Positions 42,143-51,499 are shown, numbered from the stretch's first letter. The stretch: DNA of 64,000 nt from Exobacillus caeni (GCF_005747095.1 NZ_SWLG01000004.1:124001-188000); one strand, 5' to 3'. Numbers and translations are program-made. Notes: a model not told the origin generated them from the sequence alone.

Positions 42143-42394
42143 ATGCTTGAAACAAACACATTTAAGAATGAATTGGAAAAGGCGAAAATTCTTTTTACAA
42201 AGGCGAAAGCGGATTCCGCATATATGAAAGAATTTCAACAGGCGATTGCAAATGTCCAAACAAAGATGGATACAGCCGAAGGGGCAGTCAAGAATAGAAT
42301 CAACGCTGCTAGTTCGGAGCTTCAAAAAGAGTTCAAGGAAATCAAGGCAGATTACGAGTCACTGATCGATGAATTTGAGCATTACCCTGAATAG
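42143..42394 (+). CDS. 83-residue helical protein, unknown function
   Basis: ATG 42143 follows AAAAGGGGAAT. The protein is a single long amphipathic helix or coiled coil (NTFKNELEKAKILFTKAKADS to LQKEFKEIKADYESLIDEF). It is acidic and soluble with no cysteines. No family is recognised. A short terminator follows. Confidence 0.65.
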   Translation: MLETNTFKNELEKAKILFTKAKADSAYMKEFQQAIANVQTKMDTAEGAVKNRINAASSELQKEFKEIKADYESLIDEFEHYPE

Positions 42395-42402
42395 ATTTCC
42401 TT

Positions 42403-42430
42403 AAGGACAAGCGATAAGAGCTTGTTCTTT
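42403..42430 (+). terminator. Terminator after the helical protein gene
   Basis: AAGGACAAGC pairs with GCTTGTTCTT (one wobble) around GATAAGA, followed by TCTTT. Confidence 0.55.
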
Positions 42431-42522
42431 CTTTACAAATACAAAAAGAAAATCAATAAAAATGGAGAACCATCCTTAGATAAGTCCTCCAATATCGTAC
42501 CTTATTTACTTATATACAACAT

Positions 42523-42876
42523 CTATGAATGGGTGTTATGCGAAATGGTGTAGGATCCTCGTTCTGTTTTTAATTGGATGCTCGTTTCATCAAGGTGCAT
42601 CTGGCTTACTTCTTCCAGGGGAATCTCAAAACGGGAAAAAGGCAAAGGCTCGGCTGATTGGTCTGAAATGACTTTTCCTTCTCCTTTTAACTGAAGTAAC
42701 ATCTCTGATGTGTAGTCATCTATCGTTTGATCCCGTTCTTGAAATGAAAAATCCTCAAGTTTCATAATGGTTTTGTCTTTATCATCCATTTCTTCTTTTT
42801 GGATGATTACGTTATCGCCTTTCCACTCATTAAGCAAGTGTTCCAGTTCTTGTTGGGAAAATTTATTATCGCTCAT
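42523..42876 (-). CDS. 117-residue acidic protein, unknown function
   Basis: This is a soluble acidic protein. The N-terminal helix (SQQELEHLLNEWKGDNVI) is followed by a beta-rich C-terminal part (ISHNT end). Start ATG 42876 has GAGGTGAAT upstream. No family is recognised. It lies 63 bp from the next minus-strand gene, so the two may be co-transcribed. Confidence 0.65.
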   Translation of the reverse strand: MSDNKFSQQELEHLLNEWKGDNVIIQKEEMDDKDKTIMKLEDFSFQERDQTIDDYTSEMLLQLKGEGKVISDQSAEPLPFSRFEIPLEEVSQMHLDETSIQLKTERGSYTISHNTHS

Positions 42877-42939
42877 TATTATTCACCTCATTGTTAAATT
42901 CCCCAACAAAGCGAATTTTAAAACAGAAACTTTTTGAGA

Positions 42940-43404
42940 CTATGCTTCCACCAGGAGCCTCGAAAGTTTTGCTTTTATTGAAAGTTTCATGGAGGGAATG
43001 TCAGAGCTGTTATATTTTTCGATCAGATCATCAATACGCTTAAAATAAAGGTTACTGATCCACTCCACATAGGTTTTATAGGAAGCGCTGCGCAGAAACA
43101 TTTCGAGCATATTCTCATCCGGACCAAAATAATACGTTAAATCATCAAAGAAAGTAGTAAATCGACTGAACGATAGCCTGGTAAAGTTTGAGTCGAGTTC
43201 AAATCTAAACTTATTTAATGGATCAGGAACAAGTCTTATGGCAAAAAGATCATCATTATCAAACATTTCTTTAGGAGTAGGCAGCAAAAGATAAGGGTTA
43301 TCCAGGTCGTTAAACCCGATAAAGAAATCCTCTGTATCTTCATAGCAATTAGGCAAGCGCATCATAGTAGACTCTACAATAAGGCTGTAGACTGAATCGT
43401 TCAT
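42940..43404 (-). CDS. 154-residue protein, unknown function
   Basis: This is a soluble, aromatic-rich, acidic protein (RLPNCYEDTEDFFIGFNDL, TTFFDDLTYYFGPDEN). It has no signal peptide or recognised domain. ATG 43404 follows GAGGGAGGTAAG. It lies immediately upstream of the 117-residue gene on the same strand and divergent from glutamate dehydrogenase. Confidence 0.68.
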   Translation of the reverse strand: MNDSVYSLIVESTMMRLPNCYEDTEDFFIGFNDLDNPYLLLPTPKEMFDNDDLFAIRLVPDPLNKFRFELDSNFTRLSFSRFTTFFDDLTYYFGPDENMLEMFLRSASYKTYVEWISNLYFKRIDDLIEKYNSSDIPSMKLSIKAKLSRLLVEA

Positions 43405-43654
43405 ATTCTTACCTCCCTCTTAATCTATCTTTATGATGTCCAAACTAGCAATATACTATACTTGTTTTTAAAATTTTCCGAAAACATCTACTGTATATAT
43501 TGGACTATTTCTTCCAAAAATCCTTCTAAAATCACAATAATCTTGTTAAAACAAGAAGTTTCTTAATAAATGGAAATAAATCCGTGTTTGGCAAACGTGA
43601 TTAAATGGAATATACACAATGAAAGAATTGATTCGGACAAGGAGGAATGTGTAA

Positions 43655-45007
43655 ATGGCAATGGAACATAAGCCAAAAGTAGAAGCGCAGGTCAAATCGG
43701 AAATGCCTGTCATGGAAAAAAAGGATGGGGTGGAGATAAGTAACCCATATGAAATTGTTCAGAAACTGATGGAAGAGGCAACTGACACACTTGGTTTGCC
43801 GGACTCCTTCTATCAGATATTAAAAAAGCCAAAACGAGTTTTAAAAACTTCTATCCCTGTGCGGATGGATAATGGAGAAGTAAAGGAATTTGAAGGGATG
43901 AGATCTCAGCATATTGATGTTCTAGGCCCAACAAAGGGCGGTGTTCGGTTTCACCCTGATGTAAATGAAGATGAAGTGAAAGCTCTGTCCATATGGATGT
44001 CCTTAAAAGCGGCAATTTTAGGCATTCCGTATGGAGGCGGTAAAGGGGGCATCATCGTTAACCCTAAAGAATTATCTGAACGTGAACTCGAGGAGTTAAG
44101 TCGTGGTTTTATTCGTGAGCTTGAACCTATTATAGGACCTGAAAAAGACATTCCTGCACCGGATGTCAATACTACTCCGGAGATCATGGGCTGGATGCTT
44201 GATGAATTTTCTCGGCTCAAAGGGAAGAATGTTCCCGGGATGATTACTGGAAAACCTATTATTTTAGGCGGATCCCAGGGAAGAGTAGAAGCGACCGGAA
44301 GAGGAGTTGTCTTTACAATCGCGGATGCAGCAAAGCGGCTTGGAATGGAGTTAGAAGGAATGACAGCAGTAATCCAGGGGTTCGGAAACGTTGGTTCTAT
44401 AACTGCAAAACTTCTCTCAGAACGCGGTGTGAAAGTGATGGGCATTACTGATGCAGGCGGCGGTGTATATAACGAAGACGGTCTTGATATCGACCAATTG
44501 ATGGACTATGTAAAAAAAGAAGGAACAGTAGCAGGCTTTAATAATTATGATGGCCTTTCAAATGAAGAGCTCTTCTCAGCTGATTGCGATATTCTTGTAC
44601 CTGCAGCACTGGAGAACCAGATCACTTCTATGACAGGACCAACAATTAAAGCAAAAATCGTTGCTGAAGCAGCGAACGGTCCGACAACACCGGAAGGCAA
44701 CGAAGCGATGGAAGAAAACGGAGTATTCATCATTCCTGATATTTTATGTAACGCAGGTGGTGTAACTGTTTCCTACTTTGAATGGGTGCAAAACACCATG
44801 CATTATTTTTGGACCGAGCAGGAAGTAAACGAGCGACTATTTACCAAAATGACTAATGCATTCGATGATGTTTACCGAATGAAACAGGAAAAGAAAGTAC
44901 ACATGCGTGATGCTGCATACCTTGTAGGTGTTGGGCGACTGGCAAACGCAATGAGAGCAAGAGGCTGGATTAAAGATTGGTCCATGCCGATCGACTGCAA
45001 TGCATAG
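43655..45007 (+). CDS. Glutamate dehydrogenase (Glu/Leu/Phe/Val family)
   Basis: This is an NAD(P)-linked catabolic glutamate dehydrogenase of 450 residues. The catalytic region contains GPTKGGVRFHPDV, the lysine motif GIPYGGGKGGIIV, and DIPAPDVNT. The nucleotide-binding fold shows GFGNVGSITAKLL. The stretch GGSQGRVEATGRGV differs from the RocG/GudB pattern of B. subtilis (GSHGRETATAKGV), so this is another subgroup. A long N-terminal extension of about 30 residues is present. ATG 43655 follows AAGGAGG. It is monocistronic before a terminator. Confidence 0.93.
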   Translation: MAMEHKPKVEAQVKSEMPVMEKKDGVEISNPYEIVQKLMEEATDTLGLPDSFYQILKKPKRVLKTSIPVRMDNGEVKEFEGMRSQHIDVLGPTKGGVRFHPDVNEDEVKALSIWMSLKAAILGIPYGGGKGGIIVNPKELSERELEELSRGFIRELEPIIGPEKDIPAPDVNTTPEIMGWMLDEFSRLKGKNVPGMITGKPIILGGSQGRVEATGRGVVFTIADAAKRLGMELEGMTAVIQGFGNVGSITAKLLSERGVKVMGITDAGGGVYNEDGLDIDQLMDYVKKEGTVAGFNNYDGLSNEELFSADCDILVPAALENQITSMTGPTIKAKIVAEAANGPTTPEGNEAMEENGVFIIPDILCNAGGVTVSYFEWVQNTMHYFWTEQEVNERLFTKMTNAFDDVYRMKQEKKVHMRDAAYLVGVGRLANAMRARGWIKDWSMPIDCNA

Positions 45008-45015
45008 TATAAAAA

Positions 45016-45052
45016 GGAGCATCCTCAGCCGGGGATGTTCTTCCTGTTTTTA
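45016..45052 (+). terminator. Terminator after glutamate dehydrogenase
   Basis: GAGCATCC pairs with GGATGTTC (one wobble), followed by TTCCTGTTTTT. Confidence 0.7.
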
Positions 45053-45104
45053 CATAGATAAATCAATCCCGGGAGTTCTCGACAAAAAAAATTAGGCAAA
45101 CTAC

Positions 45105-45133
45105 TTGAAAGTCAGAAAAGGTCAAAGTATAAT
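45105..45133 (+). promoter_or_regulatory. sigma-A promoter of clpE
   Basis: TTGAAA (45105-45110), a 17-bp spacer and TATAAT (45128-45133). The spacer contains the CtsR-type heptad GGTCAAA (45120-45126). Confidence 0.8.
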
Positions 45134-45142
45134 AAGGTTACA

Positions 45143-45181
45143 AGGTCAAAGTTAGTCAAAGTCAAACGAAACATTTTGACC
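45143..45181 (+). promoter_or_regulatory. CtsR operator of clpE
   Basis: GGTCAAA-GTT-AGTCAAA (45144-45160) matches the CtsR consensus RGTCAAANANRGTCAAA closely. Further half-sites flank it: GTCAAAC at 45161 and the inverted TTTTGACC at 45174-45181. CtsR represses clpE, clpC, clpP in Bacilli, so this indicates heat and misfolded-protein induction. Confidence 0.88.
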
Positions 45182-45271
45182 TTTTAAACCTTACACATTT
45201 TCTTTTTCAAATAACGTGTTTAAACAGTTGATAAATAAAAGATATATAAATTCATAGGGAGGAAACACCAT

Positions 45272-47404
45272 ATGAGATGTGAAAACTGTAAAGTAAATCC
45301 GGCGAATGTACAGATGAACATTCAAATCAACGGGAACAAAAAGCAGTTACACTTATGCCAGAGCTGTTATTCAACAGTGCGAAACGAGATGAAGACTCCT
45401 TCATCACACAATCCTTTTGATGATTTCTTTAAAGGGTTCATGCAAGCCCCGAACCAGGATAACGGATTTTCAAGCCACCATGCCGAACCCAAAACCCAAC
45501 ATGGAGGCCAGGGAGGCGGAGGCTTACTTGACCAGTTAGGGAAAAACTTAAGCCATGCTGCCAAAGCTGGATTGATCGACCCTGTTATCGGTCGTGAACA
45601 AGAAGTAGAAAGAGTAATAGAAACGTTAAACCGTAGAAATAAAAATAATCCAGTGTTGATCGGTGAGCCTGGAGTAGGGAAAACCGCTATCGCAGAAGGA
45701 CTTGCGCTTCGTATCGCGGAAGGTAATGCACCATCAAAGCTTCTGAACAAGGAAATTTATTTGCTTGATGTCGCTTCATTAGTATCTAACACAGGAATCC
45801 GCGGTCAGTTCGAAGAGCGTATGAAACAACTGATCGGCGAATTGCAGCAGCGAAAAAATGTTATTCTTTTCGTTGACGAAATCCATCTTCTTGTCGGTGC
45901 AGGATCTGCAGAAGGATCGATGGATGCAGGGAATATCCTTAAGCCCGCGCTTGCAAGAGGCGAGCTGCAGCTTATTGGTGCGACGACTCTGAAAGAATAC
46001 CGGAAAATTGAAAAAGACGCGGCTTTAGAACGCCGGTTCCAACCTGTTATGGTCAATGAGCCTACCGTTGAAGAAGCCATTGAGATTCTTAAAGGCTTAA
46101 AATCTAAATATGAAGATTATCATGATGTAAACTATAGTGATGATGCAATCCGTGCCTGCGTTTCACTTTCAAACCGTTACATTCAAGACCGCTTCTTGCC
46201 CGACAAAGCGATTGACTTGATGGATGAAGCTGGATCAAAAGTGAACTTAATGAATACCGGCCGGAACCATGACGATATCCAAAAGCGCCTGGAAGAAATC
46301 GCGGCTGAAAAGAAAAGAGCGACTGAAGCAGAAGACTATGAAAGAGCCGCAAAGCTCCGGGACGAAGAAGCTGAACTTGAAAAGCAACTCGAAACAGCTG
46401 TTAACAGTGAGCAAAAAGAGGCAACTGTTGACCTGGAGATGATTCAATTGATCATCGAAAGGAAAACCGGCATTCCGGTCCGCAAGCTGCAGGAGGACGA
46501 ACAAGCAAAAATGAAAAATCTTGCAGAGCGTCTTAACGAAAATGTTATCGGTCAAACAGCGGCCGTAGAAAAAGTGGCAAAAGCGATCCGCAGAAGCCGT
46601 GCCGGCTTGAAACGAAAAAATCGCCCGATCGGAACATTCCTGTTTGTTGGTCCTACAGGTGTAGGTAAAACAGAATTGTCCAAAACGCTGGCTAAAGAAC
46701 TCTTCGGAGATAAGGAAGCCATGGTTCGCCTCGACATGAGTGAGTACATGGAGAAGCATTCCGTGTCTAAGTTGATCGGTTCACCTCCAGGATATGTGGG
46801 CCATGAAGAGGCTGGGCAATTAACAGAACGAGTGCGCAGAAAGCCATACAGCATCATTCTGCTCGATGAGATCGAGAAAGCCCACCCTGATGTCCAGAAC
46901 ATGTTCTTGCAAATTCTTGAGGACGGACGTCTGACTGACAGCCAGGGGCGTACTGTAAGCTTTAAAGACACTGTTATCATCATGACAAGCAATGCTGGAA
47001 CATCAGAAAGAAAAGTGACTGTAGGTTTTGATGCGGTTGAAAACTATACAAACGTAATGGAATCACTATCAGGCTATTTCCGGCCAGAATTCCTGAACCG
47101 CTTTGACGGCATCATTCCATTTGAAGAGTTGACCAAAGAGAACCTTGTCCAAATTGTTGACCTGATGCTTGCTGAACTTAAAGAAAACATCAATGAACAG
47201 GGAATGGATATTGATGTGACAGAAGAGGCAAAAGCAAAACTAGCAGAACTGGGATACAATCCTCAATTCGGCGCAAGACCACTCCGCCGCGTGATTGAAG
47301 AATACGTTGAAGACGGAATCGCCGACTTAGTAATGGAAGAAGGAAACGTTACAGAAGTTGAAGTTGCCGTTCAAGATGGCGACATCATTGTCAAAAAAGG
47401 ATGA
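45272..47404 (+). CDS. clpE: ATP-dependent Clp protease ATP-binding subunit ClpE
   Basis: This is a AAA+ unfoldase working with ClpP in stress proteolysis. The N-terminal zinc finger CENCKVNP...CQSC (residues 3-31) identifies ClpE. D1 has Walker A GEPGVGKTAIA and Walker B LFVDEIHLL. The middle part has the UVR-like motif YERAAKLRDEEAELEKQL. D2 has GPTGVGKTELSK. The ClpP-binding loop is the VGF of KVTVGFDAV. The 710-residue length is normal. ATG 45272 follows GGGAGGAAAC. A CtsR operator overlaps its promoter. Confidence 0.97.
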   Translation: MRCENCKVNPANVQMNIQINGNKKQLHLCQSCYSTVRNEMKTPSSHNPFDDFFKGFMQAPNQDNGFSSHHAEPKTQHGGQGGGGLLDQLGKNLSHAAKAGLIDPVIGREQEVERVIETLNRRNKNNPVLIGEPGVGKTAIAEGLALRIAEGNAPSKLLNKEIYLLDVASLVSNTGIRGQFEERMKQLIGELQQRKNVILFVDEIHLLVGAGSAEGSMDAGNILKPALARGELQLIGATTLKEYRKIEKDAALERRFQPVMVNEPTVEEAIEILKGLKSKYEDYHDVNYSDDAIRACVSLSNRYIQDRFLPDKAIDLMDEAGSKVNLMNTGRNHDDIQKRLEEIAAEKKRATEAEDYERAAKLRDEEAELEKQLETAVNSEQKEATVDLEMIQLIIERKTGIPVRKLQEDEQAKMKNLAERLNENVIGQTAAVEKVAKAIRRSRAGLKRKNRPIGTFLFVGPTGVGKTELSKTLAKELFGDKEAMVRLDMSEYMEKHSVSKLIGSPPGYVGHEEAGQLTERVRRKPYSIILLDEIEKAHPDVQNMFLQILEDGRLTDSQGRTVSFKDTVIIMTSNAGTSERKVTVGFDAVENYTNVMESLSGYFRPEFLNRFDGIIPFEELTKENLVQIVDLMLAELKENINEQGMDIDVTEEAKAKLAELGYNPQFGARPLRRVIEEYVEDGIADLVMEEGNVTEVEVAVQDGDIIVKKG

Positions 47405-47412
47405 GTAGAGTA

Positions 47413-47447
47413 GGACCTTTCCGATTTTATGGAAAGGTTCTTTTTTT
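47413..47447 (+). terminator. Terminator of clpE
   Basis: GGACCTTTCC pairs with GGAAAGGTTC around GATTTTAT (one wobble), followed by seven T residues. Confidence 0.88.
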
Positions 47448-47589
47448 GCTGTATAGGAAAGCTTACTTTATTAGCATAGAAGAGTGTTGGACGTCGTTTA
47501 AAAGTTTACGATTAGATAAAGGAAACTACGCCTCCAGCTTCTCCTGTAGGATTGTAATGCCAGGGGGATCCGGGGTTTGAAATTATAGG

Positions 47590-47811
47590 GCATTGAATCC
47601 GCTATTTTTAAAAAAACACTACTTTTAGAATAAATGAGGTCATCTGTTCCGCTATTTGCTCAAAATCGAATAAAAATAGGCGTTTTGGCTGTGAATAACG
47701 GAACAGATGACCTATAATTTTTTAAAAATGCCCATTTTTCACAAATAACGGACCTGATGACCTCTAATAATGATGGAATCAGGAAGCTGACACACAAGTC
47801 AGCTCCCTGAT
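47590..47811. repeat. Dispersed palindromic repeat (TTCCGTTAT family), copy 2
   Basis: AGGTCATCTGTTCCGCTATT (47637-47656) and its near-perfect inverted copy AATAACGGAACAGATGACCT (47694-47713) can pair over 19 of 20 bases. A third, direct copy AATAACGGACCTGATGACCT is at 47744-47763, and a weaker one begins at 47591. A separate hairpin ATCAGG-AGCTGAC/GTCAGCT-CCTGAT is at 47778-47811. The whole 47448-47967 stretch is otherwise without genes. Confidence 0.65.
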
Positions 47812-47967
47812 ACTTTGCGCCGCGAAAGGCTAACCGTCCGAACTGCGGAAAGCGTGCATCCTGAATAGGAAACCAACCACTCCTCTGTTTAAATAGCAAC
47901 AAAATTCACAAACACAGATTCTGGATGTTAGCCACTCTCTTGTTTGGTGAAACTTTTTTATATTTTA

Positions 47968-47996
47968 AAAGGAAACGCTTTAAAAACTTCGAATTA
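47968..47996 (+). promoter_or_regulatory. sigma-H-like promoter of the KinA-like kinase
   Basis: AAAGGAAAC, an 11-bp spacer and TTCGAATTA fit the sigma-H consensus RnAGGAWWW-N11-12-RnnGAATWW at nearly all positions. The -10 ends 61 bp before the start codon. kinA of B. subtilis is also sigma-H dependent. Confidence 0.7.
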
Positions 47997-48056
47997 ATAT
48001 ACAGTAATTAATTGGAATTTCACATTAATAATTACTAACAAGAAGGACGGAAGGAA

Positions 48057-49886
48057 ATGAAACATAACATGTCTATTATTAATGAGGAAAATATTCTCTG
48101 GTCCATTTTAGAAGGTACTGCCTACGCGATTTTAATCTTTGATAACGAAAATAAAATTATAGAGGTCAATAGATCGTTTGAAAAAATGTTCGGATGGAAA
48201 AAAGAAGAGCTTGTTGGACAAAAAGCAAAAATGGAATCTTTTATTCCTGATCAATGGGAAGACCAGGCAAAAGAGGTACTCGAAAATGTATTGAATGGGA
48301 AAGAAATTTATTCTTTCGAAACACAGCGTTATAAAAAAGATGGGAGTATCCTTGATGTCTCCTGTACATTTACTCCGATACTTGATGAGAACGGAATGAT
48401 CGTAGGGGGAACGACGACCCATCGGGATATTACAGAAAAGAAATCGGCAGAACGTGCTTTAAAAGAGAGTGAGGAAAGATATAGAAGCCTTGTAGAGACA
48501 TCACCAGATGTGATCGCTGTTCATTCAAAAGGAAAGTTTATGTATATGAACCCTGCTGGGCTAAAACTGCTCGGATTTAAAAGGGCGGAAGATATTTCTG
48601 GTGTTTCTATTACTGACTATATTCATCCTGAAGATCGGCCGCTTGTACGAGAAAGAATTGCCAAAATGATGGAAACAAGCGATCAGCTGGAATCGATTGA
48701 ACTGAAAGTTGTTCTTCCTAAGAATAAGGTTATTAACAGCTCCGTTTCTGCTTCTCCTATTTGCTATAGAGGCCAATCCGCAATTCAGGTTATTATGAGA
48801 GATGTAACAGAAAGGGTAAGGATGCGAGAACAGCTTCAGTTAATCTTAAGGTCTGCAGGGGATGGAATCTATGGCGTTAACCAATCCGGGGAAATAACTT
48901 TTATCAATCAGTCAGCGGCAGAAATGATCGGCATTTCAGAAAAAGCTGCTATCGGAATGCGGATGTGTGAACTGTTAACAAACCAGGATGAAGCACTAAT
49001 AAAAATAGAAGATGATCCGATTTACAGATCTCTGGTTAACGGCGATGCGGTGGAAGTTTCTAATCAGTACATCAGAAGGCAGGACGGCACCAGTTTTATC
49101 GTGGATTATATTTGTACACCTATAAAAGAAAACGGTATCATTACCGGGGCGGTTGTTTCCTTCAGGGATGTTACCGAAAGAAATAATACCGAGGAGCTGT
49201 TAAGGAAGTCTGATAAGTTGTCGGTGGTCGGACAGCTTGCTGCAGGTGTTGCCCACGAAATTAGAAATCCGTTAACTTCGTTGAAGGGGTTTTTGCAACT
49301 GCTGCAAAAGGATGCAAAGGATGAAACGGAGACCTATTACAATGTTATGCTATCAGAGTTAAAACGAATTGAATCGATCATTGGAGAGCTGTTGGTCCTG
49401 GCAAAGCCTCAGGCTGCAAAATACGACCGGGTTAACATCCTTTCTATTTTAAATCATGTTATCACTTTACTGACAAGCCAGGCTAACCTGAAAAATATCG
49501 AAATAATTCAAACATACCGGTTATCCCAACCGATTATTGAAGCAGAGGAAAACCATCTAAAGCAAGTCTTGATCAATATCTTGAAAAATGCAGTCGAAGC
49601 GATGGAAAACCAAAATCATGGGAAAATTTTCGTTTCAGCCGAAACAAACGAACAGCAAAACGAGTTAAAGATAGAAATTAAAGATGAAGGGCCCGGAATA
49701 GCAGAGGATAGAATCAGCAAACTTGGAGAGCCATTTTACAGTACAAAAGAAAAAGGAACAGGGCTCGGCCTAATGATATGTTCTAAAATTATAAAAGACC
49801 ATGGAGGAAAACTTAGTATCAAAAGTGAACTCGAGAAAGGGACAACCATTTCGATCGTTCTCCCAATAAAACAATCCATCCAATAG
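48057..49886 (+). CDS. Sporulation sensor histidine kinase, soluble, three PAS domains (KinA-like)
   Basis: This is a cytoplasmic kinase of 609 residues; B. subtilis KinA has 606 and three PAS domains. PAS1 is about residues 10-130 (AILIFDNENKIIEVNRSFEKMFG), PAS2 about 140-255, and PAS3 about 260-375 (GIYGVNQSGEITFINQSAAEM). The H-box is VAHEIRNPLTSLKGFLQLL, identical in type to phosphorelay kinases. The ATP site is intact (NILKNAVEAM, DEGPGIA, GTGLGLMIC). There is no partner regulator nearby, and a sigma-H-like promoter precedes it. Start ATG 48057 follows AAGGACGGAAGG. Confidence 0.9.
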   Translation: MKHNMSIINEENILWSILEGTAYAILIFDNENKIIEVNRSFEKMFGWKKEELVGQKAKMESFIPDQWEDQAKEVLENVLNGKEIYSFETQRYKKDGSILDVSCTFTPILDENGMIVGGTTTHRDITEKKSAERALKESEERYRSLVETSPDVIAVHSKGKFMYMNPAGLKLLGFKRAEDISGVSITDYIHPEDRPLVRERIAKMMETSDQLESIELKVVLPKNKVINSSVSASPICYRGQSAIQVIMRDVTERVRMREQLQLILRSAGDGIYGVNQSGEITFINQSAAEMIGISEKAAIGMRMCELLTNQDEALIKIEDDPIYRSLVNGDAVEVSNQYIRRQDGTSFIVDYICTPIKENGIITGAVVSFRDVTERNNTEELLRKSDKLSVVGQLAAGVAHEIRNPLTSLKGFLQLLQKDAKDETETYYNVMLSELKRIESIIGELLVLAKPQAAKYDRVNILSILNHVITLLTSQANLKNIEIIQTYRLSQPIIEAEENHLKQVLINILKNAVEAMENQNHGKIFVSAETNEQQNELKIEIKDEGPGIAEDRISKLGEPFYSTKEKGTGLGLMICSKIIKDHGGKLSIKSELEKGTTISIVLPIKQSIQ

Positions 49887-49999
49887 CCTTTCAGCGGATA
49901 GAGCAGAAGGATTGGTTTACTTTCTTAAATGGGCTAAACTAGGTTCAAGAAGTCTACACAAAAAAATAATAGACGCCAAACAGATGAGGAGAGAATATT

Positions 50000-50299
50000 G
50001 TGATCGAACACATGGTTATGTTTAAGTTTAAGGAACAAACAACAAAAGAACAAAAAGAAGAAGGAATGAACAGGTTAAAAGCACTTGCCAAAGTGATACC
50101 TGGAATCGTTGACCTGCAAACGAACCATAATTTTTCGGACCGCAGTAAAGGCTACGGTGTGGGTTTAACAGTCAGGTTTGAATCAAGGGATTCCCTGGAA
50201 ACATATGGCCCGCACCCTGAGCACCAAAAAGTGGTTACTTATTTAAAAGAAGTAGGTCTTGAAGATACGATTGTTGTCGATTTTGAAATTCAAGAATAA
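50000..50299 (+). CDS. Dabb (stress-responsive alpha/beta barrel) domain protein
   Basis: This is a 99-residue dimeric ferredoxin-like barrel protein. The Dabb signature MIEHMVMFKFKEQTTKEQKEEG is followed by GYGVGLTVRFESRDSLETYGPHPEHQK. Function is unknown in most members. GTG 50000 follows GAGGAGAGA. It lies 15 bp before the dehydrogenase gene and is probably co-transcribed with it. Confidence 0.88.
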   Translation: MIEHMVMFKFKEQTTKEQKEEGMNRLKALAKVIPGIVDLQTNHNFSDRSKGYGVGLTVRFESRDSLETYGPHPEHQKVVTYLKEVGLEDTIVVDFEIQE

Positions 50300-50314
50300 G
50301 AATGGAGGTTAAGT

Positions 50315-51310
50315 ATGAAGGCAATTACACATGCAGGACAGGAAGGGATAGAAGGATTAAGTTACAGTGAGATGCCTGAAAACACTACCGGTGCAGGTGA
50401 AGTGAAAGTGAGACTAAAGGCTGCAGGCTTAAATCATCGTGATCTGTTCGTTTTACATAGGCATAAACCAGAGGACCCAGCTTTGATCATCGGATCGGAC
50501 GGGGCGGGCATAATTGAAGCAGTTGGGGCAGGAGTGCACAATTTAAAAGAAGGCGATGAAGTAATCATTAATCCGGGACTTGGCTGGATCCATAATAGTG
50601 AGGCACCTCCTCAGGGTTTTGAAATTGTTGGATTTCCAGACCATGGGACTTTTGCAGAAAGCATTGTGTTGCCAGAGGAAAATGTGGAACCTAAGCCGCA
50701 GGCATTGTCGTGGGAGCAAGCAGGAGTGCTTGGGCTGGCTGGATTAACTGCCTATCGTGCGTTATTTACACGTGGAAAGCTCAAAAAAGGGCAGACCGTT
50801 TTGATACCTGGAATTGGCAGCGGGGTTGCCACATTCTTACTTCAATATGCAAAGGCAGCAGGAGCAAACGTGATCGTTACTTCTCGTTCGGAACAGAAAC
50901 GGAACCATGCCCTTGAACTCGGAGCTGACCTGGCAATCGACAGTAATGGCGACTGGGGACAGGAAATTACTGATAAAGTTGATCTTGTCATTGATAGCGT
51001 TGGTGAAGCCACCTTCAATAAGTCGTTAGACCAGCTTCGTCCTGGAGGAACCATTGTTACCTTTGGAGCTTCTGCCGGAGATGAAGTAAAGATCGATATC
51101 CGCAAGTTTTTTTATGGGCAATTTAATATGCTGGGCTCAACGATGGGAAGTAAAGAAGAGTTCCAAGCGATGCTATCGTTTATCAAGGAACAAAACATTT
51201 TCCCGGTTATCGATCGCATGTTTTCATTAGACCAGGCGATAGATGCCTTTAAGCACCTTGACCGGGCAGAACAATTTGGAAAAGTAGGCTTCGTTATTCA
51301 GGAGTCATAA
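50315..51310 (+). CDS. Zinc-free MDR-family oxidoreductase (quinone-oxidoreductase-like)
   Basis: This is a medium-chain dehydrogenase/reductase of 331 residues. The catalytic domain has HRDLFVLHRHK where zinc enzymes carry a Cys, and the structural-zinc cysteine cluster is absent, so it is a zinc-independent, NADPH-type reductase. The Rossmann motif is LIPGIGSGVATFLLQYAKAAGANVIV. Substrate unknown. ATG 50315 follows ATGGAGGTTAAGT and the gene ends at a strong terminator. Confidence 0.9.
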   Translation: MKAITHAGQEGIEGLSYSEMPENTTGAGEVKVRLKAAGLNHRDLFVLHRHKPEDPALIIGSDGAGIIEAVGAGVHNLKEGDEVIINPGLGWIHNSEAPPQGFEIVGFPDHGTFAESIVLPEENVEPKPQALSWEQAGVLGLAGLTAYRALFTRGKLKKGQTVLIPGIGSGVATFLLQYAKAAGANVIVTSRSEQKRNHALELGADLAIDSNGDWGQEITDKVDLVIDSVGEATFNKSLDQLRPGGTIVTFGASAGDEVKIDIRKFFYGQFNMLGSTMGSKEEFQAMLSFIKEQNIFPVIDRMFSLDQAIDAFKHLDRAEQFGKVGFVIQES

Positions 51311-51354
51311 TAATGAATTAAAATACACATTCCTTCTAAAACGGTCCAAAAAAT

Positions 51355-51400
51355 AAATCTGAACTGATTCGAATTCTGAGTCATAGTTCAGATTTTTTTT
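51355..51400 (+). terminator. Terminator of the Dabb-MDR pair
   Basis: AAATCTGAACT pairs with AGTTCAGATTT around a 19-nt loop, followed by TTTTTTTT. Confidence 0.85.
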
Positions 51401-51499
51401 GGCTAAATACTTTTGTCCAGCCGCTCTTTTTATTGTTTATCATAGAAAAGGGTATGAATAATCTAAAGTTGTACCATTTTAATAATGGAGGTGAATCCT

